Shown here: piece after piece, positions 16,749 to 27,300 of the stretch
How positions within the stretch are numbered: position 1 is the first letter of the stretch
Layout of the letters: each line of letters opens with the position of its first letter
Origin: Rhodobacter sp.
GTDB taxonomy: Bacteria > Pseudomonadota > Alphaproteobacteria > Rhodobacterales > Rhodobacteraceae
Assembly (NCBI GenBank): GCA_020637595.1
Contig: JACKKE010000012.1
Location: 48,172-112,171 of the forward strand
DNA: 64,000 bases
Direction of reading: 5' to 3'
Notes under the pieces: model-generated
What the model saw: only the letters and a program-made list of their open reading frames with translations
Databases searched by the model: none
What the model was told of the DNA's origin: nothing
Program-made: the position numbers and the translations under genes

Positions 16749-17581
16749 AGCCGGGTCAGCATCACGCCCGCGACGATCAGGGCCGCCGCGATCAGCTTGC
16801 CGCGGTCGAGGCGCTCACGAAAGAACACCCAGCCGATCAGCACCGCAAACAGGATCGAGGTCTCGCGCAACGCGCCGACCAGCGCGATCGGCGCCCGGGT
16901 CATCGCCCAGACAGCGATCGCATAGGCCCCGAACGAGGCCGCCGCCGCGATCATCCCCAGTCCCCAGGCCCGCGGACTGGCGCGCAGCACCGCCCGCCCC
17001 TTCAGCGCCACGGCCGCCGGGGCATAGAACAGCGCCGAGGCGATCATCAGCCAGCCGACATAGGCCACCGGCTCGCCCGAGGCGCGCGCGCCCAGCCCGT
17101 CGGTCAGCGTATACCCCGCCGTCGCCAGCGCCGCGCCGAAGGCATAGGGCAACATCCGCCGGGATTCGCCGTTGGTCAGCACGCCCCGCGCCATCAACGC
17201 GATGCCGCCGCCCAGCACCAGGATACCCGCGACCTCGGGTGCGGTGATCGCATCCGACAGCGCCAGCATGCTGACGATCAGCACCAGCATCGGCGCGGTG
17301 CCGCGGGCAATGGGATAGACCCGGCTGAGGTCGCCGTGCTCATAGGCGTAGGCCAGGAACATCTGATAGGCCATGTGGATCGCGCCCGAGCCCAGCACCC
17401 AAAGCCAGACCCCGCCCTGCGGCCAGGGATAGAGCGACACCACCACCAGCCCGCACAGCGCATGGCCGACCGACAAGAGGAACATCGAGGTCTGCTTGTT
17501 CAGTCCGGTCTTGATGATCGCGTTCCAGCCGGCGTGCAGCACCGCCGCCAGAAGCACCGCCAGAAACACATTCGCCGCCAT
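16745..17581 (-). CDS. EamA/DMT superfamily transporter
   Basis: A 278-residue protein with ten hydrophobic segments in two EamA repeats; each begins with a typical stretch (VLHAGWNAIIKTGLNKQ; SFGAYAIAVWAMTRAP) and ends with ALRETSILFAVLIGWVFFRERL. DMT proteins of this type export amino acids or other metabolites across the inner membrane. The ATG at 17581 is chosen from the first membrane segment; the frame upstream is an antisense shadow of the LysR gene. The divergent LysR regulator 90 bases away probably controls it. Substrate is unknown. Confidence 0.85.
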   Translation of the reverse strand: MAANVFLAVLLAAVLHAGWNAIIKTGLNKQTSMFLLSVGHALCGLVVVSLYPWPQGGVWLWVLGSGAIHMAYQMFLAYAYEHGDLSRVYPIARGTAPMLVLIVSMLALSDAITAPEVAGILVLGGGIALMARGVLTNGESRRMLPYAFGAALATAGYTLTDGLGARASGEPVAYVGWLMIASALFYAPAAVALKGRAVLRASPRAWGLGMIAAAASFGAYAIAVWAMTRAPIALVGALRETSILFAVLIGWVFFRERLDRGKLIAAALIVAGVMLTRL

Positions 17582-17671
17582 GACCCACCTGACAGATCCG
17601 ATTTCAATGGACGAGAAATCACAACCCTCTAGGATAAACAAACGAGGAATTTTCCACTCTTTGTGCGTTTG

Positions 17672-18535
17672 ATGAACATAGACCGCCGCACCCTGCCGCT
17701 GACCGCCCTGCGTGCCTTCGAGGCCTTCGGGCGGCTGGGGTCGATGTCGGCGGCGGCGGATGCGCTGGGGGTCACGCATTCCGCCGTGTCGCGGCAGATC
17801 AAGCAGCTCGAGGATCTGCTGGGCGTGCCGCTGGTCGAGGGGCCGCGCAGCGCGACCCGGCCGACAGCCGCCGGCGCGCGGCTGCTGCCGGCGCTGGGGC
17901 GCGGGTTCGACGCGCTGGAAGAAGCCCTGCGCACCCTGCCGCGCAAGACCGACAGCGTCGATGTCTCCAGCCTCGCGACCTTTGCCATGCGCTGGCTGAT
18001 CCCCCGGCTGCACGGGTTCCAGGCGATGCACCCGGGCCTCAGGGTGCGGCTGACCTCGGATTACGCGCCGGTCGACACCTCGGCCTCGGGGCCGGATGTG
18101 GCGATCCGCGTCGGCACGGGCCCCTGGCCCGAGGGCTATGCCGTCAGCCCCCTGTTTCCCGATTGCACCGGCCCGGTGATGACGCCCGCGCTGGCCGCCG
18201 GCCTGCGGCCCGGGTTTGCCGGGATGACGCGGCTGGCCAGTTCCTCGCGCGTGGGCACCTGGGAGGCATGGTCACAGGGTGCCGGCGCACCGCTGGCACC
18301 CGGCAAGGAAACCGTGTTCGAGCATTTCCACTTTATGATCGAGGCTGCGCTGACCGGGCTCGGCCCTGCCGTGCTGCCCGACGCGCTGATCCGCAACGAA
18401 CTGGACGCGGGCCGTCTGGTCGCGCCCTTCGGCTTCCAGCCCACGGGGATGACCTATGTTGCGCTGCTCAGGCCCGAGCCATCGCGCCCGGCACGGCTGT
18501 TCCGGGACTGGCTGGTGACGGTCGCCGGCAGCTAG
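17672..18535 (+). CDS. LysR family transcriptional regulator (GcvA-like)
   Basis: About 287 residues. The N-terminal helix-turn-helix is clear: LTALRAFEAFGRLGSMSAAA then LGVTHSAVSRQIKQLEDLLG. The C-terminal substrate-binding domain contains LRVRLTSDYAPVDTSASGPD and AIRVGTGPWP, the pattern of the GcvA group. ATG 17672 is used; a GTG at 17663 is in frame. It is divergent from the DMT exporter, and the 90-base gap between them should contain the T-N11-A operator, so the regulator probably switches export on in response to the exported metabolite (inference). Its stop interlocks with the ogt stop (CTAG 18532-18535). Confidence 0.9.
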   Translation: MNIDRRTLPLTALRAFEAFGRLGSMSAAADALGVTHSAVSRQIKQLEDLLGVPLVEGPRSATRPTAAGARLLPALGRGFDALEEALRTLPRKTDSVDVSSLATFAMRWLIPRLHGFQAMHPGLRVRLTSDYAPVDTSASGPDVAIRVGTGPWPEGYAVSPLFPDCTGPVMTPALAAGLRPGFAGMTRLASSSRVGTWEAWSQGAGAPLAPGKETVFEHFHFMIEAALTGLGPAVLPDALIRNELDAGRLVAPFGFQPTGMTYVALLRPEPSRPARLFRDWLVTVAGS

Positions 18536-19029
18536 ATCAACAGCCCGCCGGCCCGTTCGTGCTTCAGCAGCCAGACCTTGGTCTCGACCCCCTCGGGTGC
18601 GCTGAACCCGCCCAGACCGCTGGCGCCCAGCACCCGGTGGCAGGGCACGATCAGCGGGATCGGATTGCCACCGCACAGCTGCCCCATCGCCTGCGCGCTG
18701 ACCCCCAGCGCCTTGGCCAAGGTGCCATAGGTCCGCGTTTCGCCCAGCGGGATCGCCTGCATTGCCGCGCAGGCCGCCTGCTGGGCGGGGCTGGCCTCGA
18801 TCCGCAGGGGCAGGTCGAACCCCGCGCCCGGGTCGTCGAAATAGGCCGCAACCTGACGCGCGGCCTCGACCAGCAACGGCGTTTCATCCTGCCCGCCCTC
18901 GCCCAGCCAGTGCGCGCCGACAATCGCGCCGTCGCGTTCGATCAGCGTGAAGGGGCCGGTGGGGGTGTCGATGGTCAAACCGCGCCGCACATCCCCGACC
19001 GGCGCCTTGAGGATCCGAGGTTCGGCCAT
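18532..19029 (-). CDS. ogt: Methylated-DNA-protein cysteine methyltransferase
   Basis: The suicide repair protein motif PCHRVLGASG is present, with the acceptor cysteine, after GNPIPLIV; the helix-turn-helix LGETRTYGTLAKALGVSAQA precedes it. It transfers the methyl group from O6-methylguanine to its own cysteine. About 165 residues from MAEPRIL (19029); an MSGRD start at 19047 is also possible. The N-terminal domain is short, as in Ogt rather than Ada. It lies just past the ileS terminator on the same strand and needs its own promoter. Confidence 0.92.
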   Translation of the reverse strand: MAEPRILKAPVGDVRRGLTIDTPTGPFTLIERDGAIVGAHWLGEGGQDETPLLVEAARQVAAYFDDPGAGFDLPLRIEASPAQQAACAAMQAIPLGETRTYGTLAKALGVSAQAMGQLCGGNPIPLIVPCHRVLGASGLGGFSAPEGVETKVWLLKHERAGGLLI

Positions 19030-19061
19030 CCGGTCACGGCCCGACATGGCAGGACTCCAAC

Positions 19062-19088
19062 AAAAAAGGGGCGGGAAGACCCCGCCCC
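19062..19088 (-). terminator. Rho-independent terminator of ileS
   Basis: On the minus strand GGGGCGGG-gtctt-CCCGCCCC is followed directly by six T residues (plus-strand A run 19062-19067). It lies 25 bases after the ileS stop. Confidence 0.85.
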
Positions 19089-19112
19089 ATTCTTCTATCG
19101 TTCTGTCCCCGT

Positions 19113-22037
19113 TCAGGCCAGCGCGTCATCGCAACGATGGCAGGCGCCGGCATGGGCATGGGTGCCGACATCGGGAAGGATCTTCCAGCACCGCTGGCAT
19201 TTCTCGCCCTCGGCCTTTTCAAAGACCACGCCGACGCCCTCGACCTCGGGCAGGCGGAAGGCCTCGTTCGGCAGCGGGTCGCCGGTCAGCGCGATCTGCG
19301 AGGTGATGCAGATATCCGCGAAGGGAACCGAACGCACGGCCGCCAGCATCTCGGCGTCGCGCACGTGCACCACGGGCGCGGCCTCGAGCGAGGCGCCGAT
19401 CACCTTGTCGCGGCGCTGCACCTCGAGGGCGGCGGTCACCACGCGGCGCACCTTGCGGATGCCCGCCCATTTCGCGGCCAGCGCCTCGTCCAGCCAGGTC
19501 GCCGGGGTTTCCGGGATGTCCTGCAGATGGACCGACTGGTCCTCGCCCGGGAAGCGATTGAGCCAGACGTCCTCCATCGTGAAGACCAGGATCGGCGCCA
19601 GCCAGGTGGTCAGACGGTGGAACAGAAGATCCAGCACCGTCCGCGCCGCCCGCCGCGTCGCGCTGGTCGGCGCGTCGCAATAGAGCGTGTCCTTGCGGAT
19701 GTCGAAATAGACCGAAGACAGATCGACCGTGCAGAACTGGAACAGCGCCTGGAACACGCCCTGGAAGTCGAAGGTGGCATAGCCCGCGCGCACCTGTGCG
19801 TCGAGTTCGGCCAGACGGTGCAGAACCCAGCGTTCCAGCTCCGGCATCTCGGCGGGCGCAACGCGCTCACCCTCGCTGAACCCCGCCAGATTGCCCAGCA
19901 GGAAGCGCAGCGTGTTGCGCAGCCGGCGATAGCTGTCGGCGGTGCCCTTCAGGATCTCCGGCCCGATGCGCTGGTCGGCGGTGTAATCCGCCTGCGCCAC
20001 CCACAGCCGCAGGATATCGGCGCCATACTGGTCGATGACCTCTTGCGGCGCGACGATATTGCCGAGCGACTTGGACATCTTCATGCCCTTCTCGTCCAGC
20101 GTGAAGCCGTGGGTCACCACGTTGCGATAGGGCGCGCGGCCCTTGGTGCCGCAGCCCTGCAGCATCGAGGAATGGAACCAGCCGCGGTGCTGGTCGGTCC
20201 CTTCCAGATAGACGTCGGCGATGCCGTCCGGCACCCCGTCGGCACGGTCGCGCAGCACGAAGGCATGGGTCGAGCCCGAGTCGAACCACACATCCAGAAT
20301 GTCAAAAACCTGATCATAGGCCGCCGGATCGTGCAGGCCATCCAGCACTTTTTCCTTGAAGCCTTGCACATACCAGACATCGGCGCCTTCGGCCTCGAAT
20401 GCCTGAACAATCCGCGCATTGACCGCCGGATCGCGCAGCAGGAAGTCGGCGTCGTCGGGTTTCGCGCCGACCTTGACAAAGCAGGTCAGCGGCACGCCCC
20501 AGGCGCGCTGGCGCGACAGAACCCAGTCCGGGCGGTTCTGCATCATCGAATGCAGGCGGTTGCGGCCGGTCACCGGGGTAAAGGTCACCAGTTCCTCGAT
20601 CGAGGTCAGCGCGCGCTTGCGGATCGTGTCGCCATAGGTGCCCATACCATCGTCAAGCGGCTTGTCGATGGCGGCGAACCACTGCGGCGTGTTGCGATAG
20701 ATCACCGGCGCCTTCGAGCGCCAGGAATGCGGGTAACTGTGGCGCATCTTGCCCTTGGCGAGCAGCGCCTCGGACCAGGCCAGCTGCTTGATCACGCTGA
20801 CGTTGGCCGGGCCTTCCTTGCCGTCCGGGGTGATGATGTGCTGACCGGCAAACAGCGGCAGGTCGGCACGATAGCTGCCGTCCGGCTCGACGTTATAGGT
20901 CATCTTGAGGCCGAACTTCAGCCCCAGCACATAGTCGTCGTCGCCGTGGCTGGGCGCGGTGTGCACAAAGCCCGTGCCCGCGTCATCGGTGACATGATCG
21001 CCCGGCAGCATGGGAACGTCATAGTCCCACTCGCCCGCGCCGCCTTCGACGCCGCGGAACGGGTGGGCCAGGGTCAGCGTGCCCAGCTCGTCGGCGCTGA
21101 CCGCGCGGACCTTCTCGAACCCGGTCACCTTGGCAGCCGCCATCACGCCCTCGGCCAGCGCATCGGCCAGCACCAAGGTTTCGCCAGCCTTCGCCGTCGA
21201 CTTCTCGTCGACCGAGGTCACGCGATAGAGGCCGTAGGCGATCGACGGGTTATAGGCCACCGCGCGGTTTTGCGGGATGGTCCAGGGGGTCGTCGTCCAG
21301 ATCACCACCGAAGCCGACAGCAGCTCGGTGTCGATGCAGGCATCCTTTTCGGCGAATGCGCTGGCGCCGACCGGGCGGAACCGCACCCAGATCTGGTGGC
21401 TGGTGTGGTCGTGGTATTCGACCTCGGCCTCGGCCAGCGCGGTCTTTTCAACCGGCGACCACATGACCGGCTTCGACCCTTGATAGAGCGCGCCGTTCAT
21501 CAGGAACTTCATGAACTCGTCAGCGATCACCGCCTCGGCGTGGAAGTCCATCGTCAGATAGGGGTCGGCCCAGTTGCCGGTCACGCCCAGCCGCTTGAAC
21601 TCGGCGCGCTGGATGTCGATCCAGCCCTCGGCGAATTTGCGGCATTCCTGGCGGAAGGACACCGTATCCACGTCGTCCTTGTTCAGGCCTTTGGCGCGAT
21701 ACTGCTCCTCGATCTTCCATTCGATCGGCAGCCCGTGGCAGTCCCAGCCCGGCACATAGCGGCTGTCGCGGCCCAGCATCTGCTGGCTGCGGACGATGAA
21801 GTCCTTGAGGATCTTGTTCAGCGCGTGCCCGATATGCAGGTGGCCGTTGGCATAGGGGGGGCCGTCGTGCAGCACGAAGGGCTGGCGGCCCTCCTTGGCG
21901 CGCAGGCGGTCATAAACGCCGATCCGCTCCCAGCGGGCCAGCCACTCGGGCTCGCGCTGGGGCAGGCCGGCGCGCATCGGGAAATCGGTTTCGGGAAGGA
22001 ACAGCGTGTCCTTGTAGTCGGGCGTATCGGCACACAT
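19113..22037 (-). CDS. ileS: Isoleucyl-tRNA synthetase
   Basis: A 974-residue class I synthetase. HIGH appears at 68-71 (GHLHIGHAL), the editing (CP1) domain with WTTTPWTIP follows, and KMSKSLGN marks the second ATP-binding motif. The C terminus has the zinc finger CQRCWKILPDVG ... ACHRCDDA characteristic of bacterial IleS. It charges tRNA-Ile in the cytoplasm. The gene has its own terminator (19062-19088) and a 280-base upstream gap shared with the divergent MarR regulator gene. I see no T-box, as expected for this group. Confidence 0.97.
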   Translation of the reverse strand: MCADTPDYKDTLFLPETDFPMRAGLPQREPEWLARWERIGVYDRLRAKEGRQPFVLHDGPPYANGHLHIGHALNKILKDFIVRSQQMLGRDSRYVPGWDCHGLPIEWKIEEQYRAKGLNKDDVDTVSFRQECRKFAEGWIDIQRAEFKRLGVTGNWADPYLTMDFHAEAVIADEFMKFLMNGALYQGSKPVMWSPVEKTALAEAEVEYHDHTSHQIWVRFRPVGASAFAEKDACIDTELLSASVVIWTTTPWTIPQNRAVAYNPSIAYGLYRVTSVDEKSTAKAGETLVLADALAEGVMAAAKVTGFEKVRAVSADELGTLTLAHPFRGVEGGAGEWDYDVPMLPGDHVTDDAGTGFVHTAPSHGDDDYVLGLKFGLKMTYNVEPDGSYRADLPLFAGQHIITPDGKEGPANVSVIKQLAWSEALLAKGKMRHSYPHSWRSKAPVIYRNTPQWFAAIDKPLDDGMGTYGDTIRKRALTSIEELVTFTPVTGRNRLHSMMQNRPDWVLSRQRAWGVPLTCFVKVGAKPDDADFLLRDPAVNARIVQAFEAEGADVWYVQGFKEKVLDGLHDPAAYDQVFDILDVWFDSGSTHAFVLRDRADGVPDGIADVYLEGTDQHRGWFHSSMLQGCGTKGRAPYRNVVTHGFTLDEKGMKMSKSLGNIVAPQEVIDQYGADILRLWVAQADYTADQRIGPEILKGTADSYRRLRNTLRFLLGNLAGFSEGERVAPAEMPELERWVLHRLAELDAQVRAGYATFDFQGVFQALFQFCTVDLSSVYFDIRKDTLYCDAPTSATRRAARTVLDLLFHRLTTWLAPILVFTMEDVWLNRFPGEDQSVHLQDIPETPATWLDEALAAKWAGIRKVRRVVTAALEVQRRDKVIGASLEAAPVVHVRDAEMLAAVRSVPFADICITSQIALTGDPLPNEAFRLPEVEGVGVVFEKAEGEKCQRCWKILPDVGTHAHAGACHRCDDALA

Positions 22038-22244
22038 CGTGTGGGCTCCGGGTCAACGAATTGTGGAAAGCGTCTAGCAAAGGTCGGCGCAGGTCTCCAT
22101 ACGCCTTGTCCCGGCCACTCTGGGTCAGAGCGCCGGGCTGCTAATTCGAATGATGATCGCCAGACGATGCGTCATGGCCATCCCTATACGCCCGCGATCA
22201 GGGCAGGGCAACGGGGGAAGGCCCTGTGCGCAAAGGTCGCGGGA

Positions 22245-22261
22245 ATTTGCATTCCGCAAAT
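22245..22261. promoter_or_regulatory. Inverted repeat, candidate MarR operator
   Basis: ATTTGC-attcc-GCAAAT is a 6-bp perfect dyad with a 5-base centre, 57 bases before the MarR gene start, in the gap shared with ileS. MarR-family regulators usually bind such short dyads in their own promoters. A second TTGCAAAT-like half occurs at 22284-22291. Confidence 0.45.
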
Positions 22262-22317
22262 GCTTAACCCGTGTAAAATCCTCTTGCAAATACCCGGCCG
22301 GATGGGATTGTTACCGT

Positions 22318-22809
22318 ATGAAAGCAGATGCCCACGCCCTGTCCGCCCTGCCCGAGGGGGTCACCCCCGGCAAGGATTACTACGAACGCTCGCTGACCGT
22401 GGCGCTGCTGCGGGCGCGCGAGTCGACGATGCGCCGGTTCAAACGCTATTCCGATGCCCAGAACCTGACGCTGCCGCAGTGGCGGGTGCTCAGGGCGCTG
22501 GCCGATGGCGAACCGCTGGACGCCGGCACCCTGTGCCAACGCTGCGTGATCCTGCCGCCCTCGCTGACGCGGATCCTGCGGGCGCTTGCGGAACGTGGGC
22601 TGCTGGCGCAGGTCACCTGCAACGATGCGCGGCGGCACATGGTAACCCTGACGGACAAGGGCAAGGCGCTGTTCGACTCGCTGGTGGTGCAATCCGAGGA
22701 TTCGCGCCGCCAGATCGACGAGGCCTTTGGCCAGGAAAAGATGCAGACGCTGCTGGATCTGCTCAACGAGCTGCGCGAGATCACCGAGCGGTTGCCCGAC
22801 CTCGACTGA
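22318..22809 (+). CDS. MarR family transcriptional regulator (HpaR-like)
   Basis: A 163-residue winged-helix protein: ALLRARESTMRRFKRYSDAQ, LTLPQWRVLRALADGEPLDA, the recognition helix PPSLTRILRALAERGLLAQ and the wing NDARRHMVTLTDKGKALFDS. The arrangement matches HpaR, repressors of aromatic acid (homoprotocatechuate) degradation genes, but no hpa genes are in the window, so the regulon is unknown. ATG at 22318; the longer frame to 22150 crosses the promoter and dyad and is rejected. Confidence 0.88.
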   Translation: MKADAHALSALPEGVTPGKDYYERSLTVALLRARESTMRRFKRYSDAQNLTLPQWRVLRALADGEPLDAGTLCQRCVILPPSLTRILRALAERGLLAQVTCNDARRHMVTLTDKGKALFDSLVVQSEDSRRQIDEAFGQEKMQTLLDLLNELREITERLPDLD

Positions 22810-22824
22810 CCCCCTGCCCGCCGC

Positions 22825-23418
22825 TCACGCCCGGCCGGCAACCGATGACAGGCTGAGCGGGTCGATACCCATCGACTTGAGCGCCGCGCGCCACTGGTGT
22901 TCGCCCGGGTGCGGATCGAACACCAGCCCCGGCGGTGGATCGCAGGTCAGCCAGGCGTTCTGCCCGATCTCGCCCTCCAGCTGCCCGGGCCCCCAGCCGG
23001 AATAGCCCAGCGCCAGCAGCCAGTCCTGCGGCCCCTCGCCCTTGGCGATCGCGCGCAGGATCTCGGTCGAGGCGCTCAGCACCAGCCCGCCGGGCAGATC
23101 CTGCCCCGAGGGGTCGTCGGCCCCGCCGCCATGCAGCACGAAACCGCGCTGGGTTTCCACCGGCCCGCCGGACAACACCGCGGTGCGGCCGATCGGCTCG
23201 CCCGCCTCGATGCCGATCTGGTCCAGCACGGCGGCAATCGTCAGCTTGGGCACGGGGCGGTTCAGGACCAGGCCAAAGGCCCCCTCGTTCGAGTGCGCGC
23301 ACAGGAAGATGACGCTGTGGGCAAAGCGCGGATCGCCCATCGCCGGGGTCGAGATCAGCAGTTTACCCGTCAGGTCGAAATCCATGTCCGGCGCGCTCCG
23401 GCGTTGGTTGCTGTGCAT
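22825..23418 (-). CDS. YqgE/AlgH family protein (UPF0301)
   Basis: The family core is clear: LTGKLLISTPAMGDPRFAHS, VIFLCAHSNEGAFGLVLNRP, VLSGGPVETQRGFVLH and ALGYSGWGPGQLEGEI. These cytoplasmic proteins of about 185-190 residues have no settled biochemical role; AlgH was first linked to alginate control in Pseudomonas. Start 23418 gives 197 residues; MDFDLTGK at 23385 gives 186 and fits the family length better. It is divergent from the DsbD-like gene. Confidence 0.85.
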   Translation of the reverse strand: MHSNQRRSAPDMDFDLTGKLLISTPAMGDPRFAHSVIFLCAHSNEGAFGLVLNRPVPKLTIAAVLDQIGIEAGEPIGRTAVLSGGPVETQRGFVLHGGGADDPSGQDLPGGLVLSASTEILRAIAKGEGPQDWLLALGYSGWGPGQLEGEIGQNAWLTCDPPPGLVFDPHPGEHQWRAALKSMGIDPLSLSSVAGRA

Positions 23419-23524
23419 CGGGTCAATTCTGGCCTGCCCCCGGCGAAAAGCCAAGGGGCGGCATGGCCGCACCTCGCGGCGTTTTGACTTTGCCTGCGCG
23501 CAGGCTCTGCTACAGGATGGCGCC

Positions 23525-24382
23525 ATGACCAACCCGCTCCTGTCCCTGACCGAAGCCGCCCGTCGTGCCGTTTCGGCGTTTCTGTTCGCGCTCGCCCCGC
23601 TTGCCGCCCTGACGCCCGCCGCACCGGCGCAGGCCCAGTCGGTGTTCGGCAACGGTGTCGTCCAGGCCGAGATCCTGCCCGGATGGCAAGCCCCCGACGG
23701 CACCCGCACCGCGGCGCTGGTGCTGCACATGGCGCCGGGCTGGCACACCTACTGGCGCATTCCCGGCGAGGCCGGGATTGCACCGCGCCTCGACTGGTCG
23801 CGTTCGCAGAACGTGGCCAGCGTGACGCCGGTCTGGCCGCGCCCGCAGATCTTTCGCCAGAACGGCCTTTTGAGCATCGGCTACGAGGACGAGCTGATCC
23901 TGCCGCTGCAGATCACCGCCGACCGCCCGGGCCGGGCGATGGCCCTGGTGGGCGCGTTGACCATCGGCGTGTGCCGCGACACCTGCGTGCCGGTCGACCT
24001 GACGGTGCAGGCGGCGTTGCGTGGCGAAGGGGCGGCGGATCCCCGCATCGCCGGGGCGCTGGGCGAACAGGCGGTCCCGGCCGAGCGCGCCGGGCTGACC
24101 CGCGCCACCTGCCGGCTGGAACCCGGGCGCCGGGGCGCCGACCTGACCCTGCGCGCCACCCTGCCCCGCACCGGGCGCGACGAGCATATCGTGATGGAAC
24201 TGCCGGGCACAGGCTATTGGGTCTCGGACAGCCGCACCTGGCGCGAGGGCGATGACCTGGTCGCGCAGGCGCGCGTGCGGGCCCCGCAGCAGGGCGCGGT
24301 CAGCATCGACCGCTCGGGCCTTGCGTTCACCGTCCTGTCCGAGGGCCGGATGGTCGCCGCGCGCGGCTGCACCGGCGGCTGA
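23525..24382 (+). CDS. Periplasmic DsbD N-terminal-like (DsbD-alpha) protein
   Basis: The protein has 285 residues, with a signal peptide up to APAQAQ-S (about residue 38). The mature domain starts with VVQAEILPGWQAPDGTRTAA, continues with HMAPGWHTYWRIPGEAG and contains CRDTCVPVDL, the cysteine pair of the DsbD alpha domain, which passes electrons to periplasmic partners. It lacks the membrane and thioredoxin domains of full DsbD, so it would need a separate CcdA-like partner that is not adjacent. A role in cytochrome c or copper-protein thiol reduction is inferred. Confidence 0.82.
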   Translation: MTNPLLSLTEAARRAVSAFLFALAPLAALTPAAPAQAQSVFGNGVVQAEILPGWQAPDGTRTAALVLHMAPGWHTYWRIPGEAGIAPRLDWSRSQNVASVTPVWPRPQIFRQNGLLSIGYEDELILPLQITADRPGRAMALVGALTIGVCRDTCVPVDLTVQAALRGEGAADPRIAGALGEQAVPAERAGLTRATCRLEPGRRGADLTLRATLPRTGRDEHIVMELPGTGYWVSDSRTWREGDDLVAQARVRAPQQGAVSIDRSGLAFTVLSEGRMVAARGCTGG

Positions 24383-24386
24383 CGGG

Positions 24387-27300
24387 TTATTCCGCCGGTG
24401 GGGCGGCGGGTGCCTGCGGGCGCTTGTGCAGCCAGAGCGACAGCGCACCGACCATCCACAACAGGACCACCCCTGCCGCCACGGTCCCGGCAAAGACCCC
24501 CATCGCCGCGCCGGCGCTGTCGCCCACCCCCGGCAGCAGCCAAGCGGTCAGCGGACCGGCCTCGCCCAGGACCAGCGACCAGCCGAGCGTCGCCGCAAAG
24601 GCCGCCAGCACCAGCGCCACCGCCAGCAGCGGCAGCGCCTTGACACCCAGCCCGATGTTCTGCCCCGGCAGCCGGAACGCCCGGCGCAACGAGCGCGTCA
24701 TCCGGTTCAGATCGTGACCGGCAGCCAGCAGCGAGGGCACGATCAACAGCACCAGCACCATGCCAAAGCCCAGCCCATACGCCAGCGTCACCACCGTGGG
24801 CCGCAGGAACTGCGCGTCGTTCGAGCGTTCGAGCAACAGCGGCCCCAGCCCCAGCACCGTCGTTGCCGTGGTCAGCAGCACCGGCCGCAGCCGGTCGGCG
24901 GCGGCATCCGCGATCGACGGGATCAGCCCGCGCTCCTTGGCGTATTGGTCGACGGTCGAGACCAGCACGATGGAATCGTTGATGATGATCCCGGCCATGC
25001 CGATCATCCCGACCACCGAGAACATCGTCAGCGCCATGTTCCAATGCGCATGCCCCCAGATCACGCCGATCATGCCAAACGGGATCACCGACATCACCAC
25101 CAGGGGTCGCAGCCAGCTGGAAAACACCCAGGCCAGCGTCAGATAGATCGCCACCAGACAGGCGATCGCCCCCATCGCCGCATCGCTCAGGAAATCACTC
25201 TCCTGCTCGGCCAGCCCCGACAACCGCCAGGTCACACCGAAATCCTCAGCCAGGCGCGGCAGGATCTCGCTTTCCATCCGGCTCAACAGGGCGCGGGCGG
25301 CCTGCGGGTCGCCCTCGTCCAGAACGCCGGACACGGTGACCAGCTGCACGCCGTTCTCACGCTGGATCGCGCTGAAGCCCTGCCGGGTTTCGACACGGAC
25401 GATGTCGCCCAGCGGCAGATATCGGCCATTGGCGCTGCGCAGCAGGGTGTTTTCCAGAAAATCCGCGGCCCGTTCGTGCTCCGGCAGGCTCACCCGGATC
25501 TCGGCCGAGCGCACCCCATCGGGGAACACCGCCGCCTCGATCCCGCTGAGGCGCTGGCGCAACTCGCGGCCCAGCGTGTCCTCGGAAAAGCCCAGCGCCT
25601 GCCCCTGCGGGGTCAGCTCCAACACCAGCTCTTCCTTGTCATAGGCCAGCGTGTCTTCCAGCCCCGTCACCTCGGAGAACTGCGCGAGGATCGCCTTGAG
25701 CGCCTCGGCTGCGGCCTTGAGCGAGTCGGCATCGGCGCCGAACAGATCCACCGACAGCGAATCCCCGCCCGGCCCCATGCCGAAGGTGCGGAAGCTGAGC
25801 TCCTCCAGCAGTGGATGCCGCGCCACCTCGTCTTGCAGCATCGAGATGAACTCGAACGAGGAATAGGGCCGGTTGTCGGCGTCGATCAGGTCGATGGTCA
25901 GGCTGCCCAGCTGATCGGCCGAGCGGTTCTCGGCCGCGGCCAGCGCGCGCCCGGCATTGCCGCCGACCTCGGCCACGATCGAGGCAATCGGCCAGGCGCC
26001 ATTCTCTTGTTCAAGCCGCGCCGCCAGCGCCATCGAGGCGCGCTGCAACTCGCGCATCATCGCCGTGGTGTCGTCGCGGGTCGCATCCGGCGCCATCAGG
26101 AAATTCGCCGACAGGGTTCCTTGCTCGGGCGAGGAAAAGAACCGCCAGGGCACATCGCCGCGCAAGAAGGCGGTGGCCTGTGTGGCCAGCAGATACACCA
26201 GCCCCGCCAGCACGACATAGCGCGCCCGGATCACCAGCCGCATGAACGGGTGGAACACCCGGTCGCGGAACCAGTCAAAGCCCAGGTTCACGGTCTTGGA
26301 CGGCCAGTCATACCAGTGATCCCTGGCCGCGCCGGCCAACGCGTGGGCCATGTGGTTGGGCAGGATCAGGAAGCATTCCAGCAGCGAGGCGATCAGCACC
26401 GCGATCACCGTCCAGGGAATGTCGGCGATCATGTCGCCGAACCGTCCGCCGATAAAGATCAGCCCGGCAAAGGCGGCAATCGTGGTGATCGAGGCGGCGA
26501 ACACCGGCATGCCCATGCGGGTCGCCGCGTTCTCGGCGGCCTCGACCGGGCTTTCGCCCAGCTGGCGATAGCGCCAGTCAGCGTGTTCGCCCACGACAAT
26601 CGCGTCGTCGACAACGATCCCCAGCGTGATGATCAGCGCGAACAGCGAGATCATGTTCAGGCTCATGCCGCTGACATACATGAAGGCAACCGCGGCCAGC
26701 ATGCTGACCGGGATCCCCGCCGCCACCCACAGCGCGGTGCGCGCGTTGAGGAACAGGAAGAGCAGCAGAACGACCAGCGCCAGCCCCTGCGCGCCGTTGG
26801 TCAAGAGCAGGTTCAGGCGGCCCGAGATCATCTCGGCCCGGGTGTTGATCAGGTCGATGCGCACGCCCTCGGGCAGCGACAGCATCATCTCGTCGGCCAC
26901 GGCCTGCACCGTGTTCTGGATGCCGATCGCGTCGCCGGTGGCCGAACGGTCGACCCGCACGACGATCGCCTGCCGGTCGCCGGTGAAATAGGCGCGCTCG
27001 CGGTCGATGCTCTCGCTGCGCACGGTGGCGATGTCGCCCACCGTCAGCGTGGTGCCATCCGCGCCGGACCGCAGGACGATGGCCGCGATGTCTTCGGGGC
27101 TGCGCCGCTCCGAGCCGGTGCGGACCCGCATCGCCCCGCCGGCCAGATCGCCCGAGGGATCGGCCGCGACCGAGGTCGCAATCGCGCGCGAGATCGCTTC
27201 CATCGTGATGTCATGCTGCACCAGCCGCAACGATGGCACCTCGACCGAGATTTCCGGGCTGGCGATGCCCTGGATCGCGGTGCGGGTGATGCCGGCGTCG

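Noticed and set aside
19137..22856. Long open frame antisense to ileS
   Set aside because: Same GC-driven mirror frame; ileS is fully supported by motifs on the other strand.
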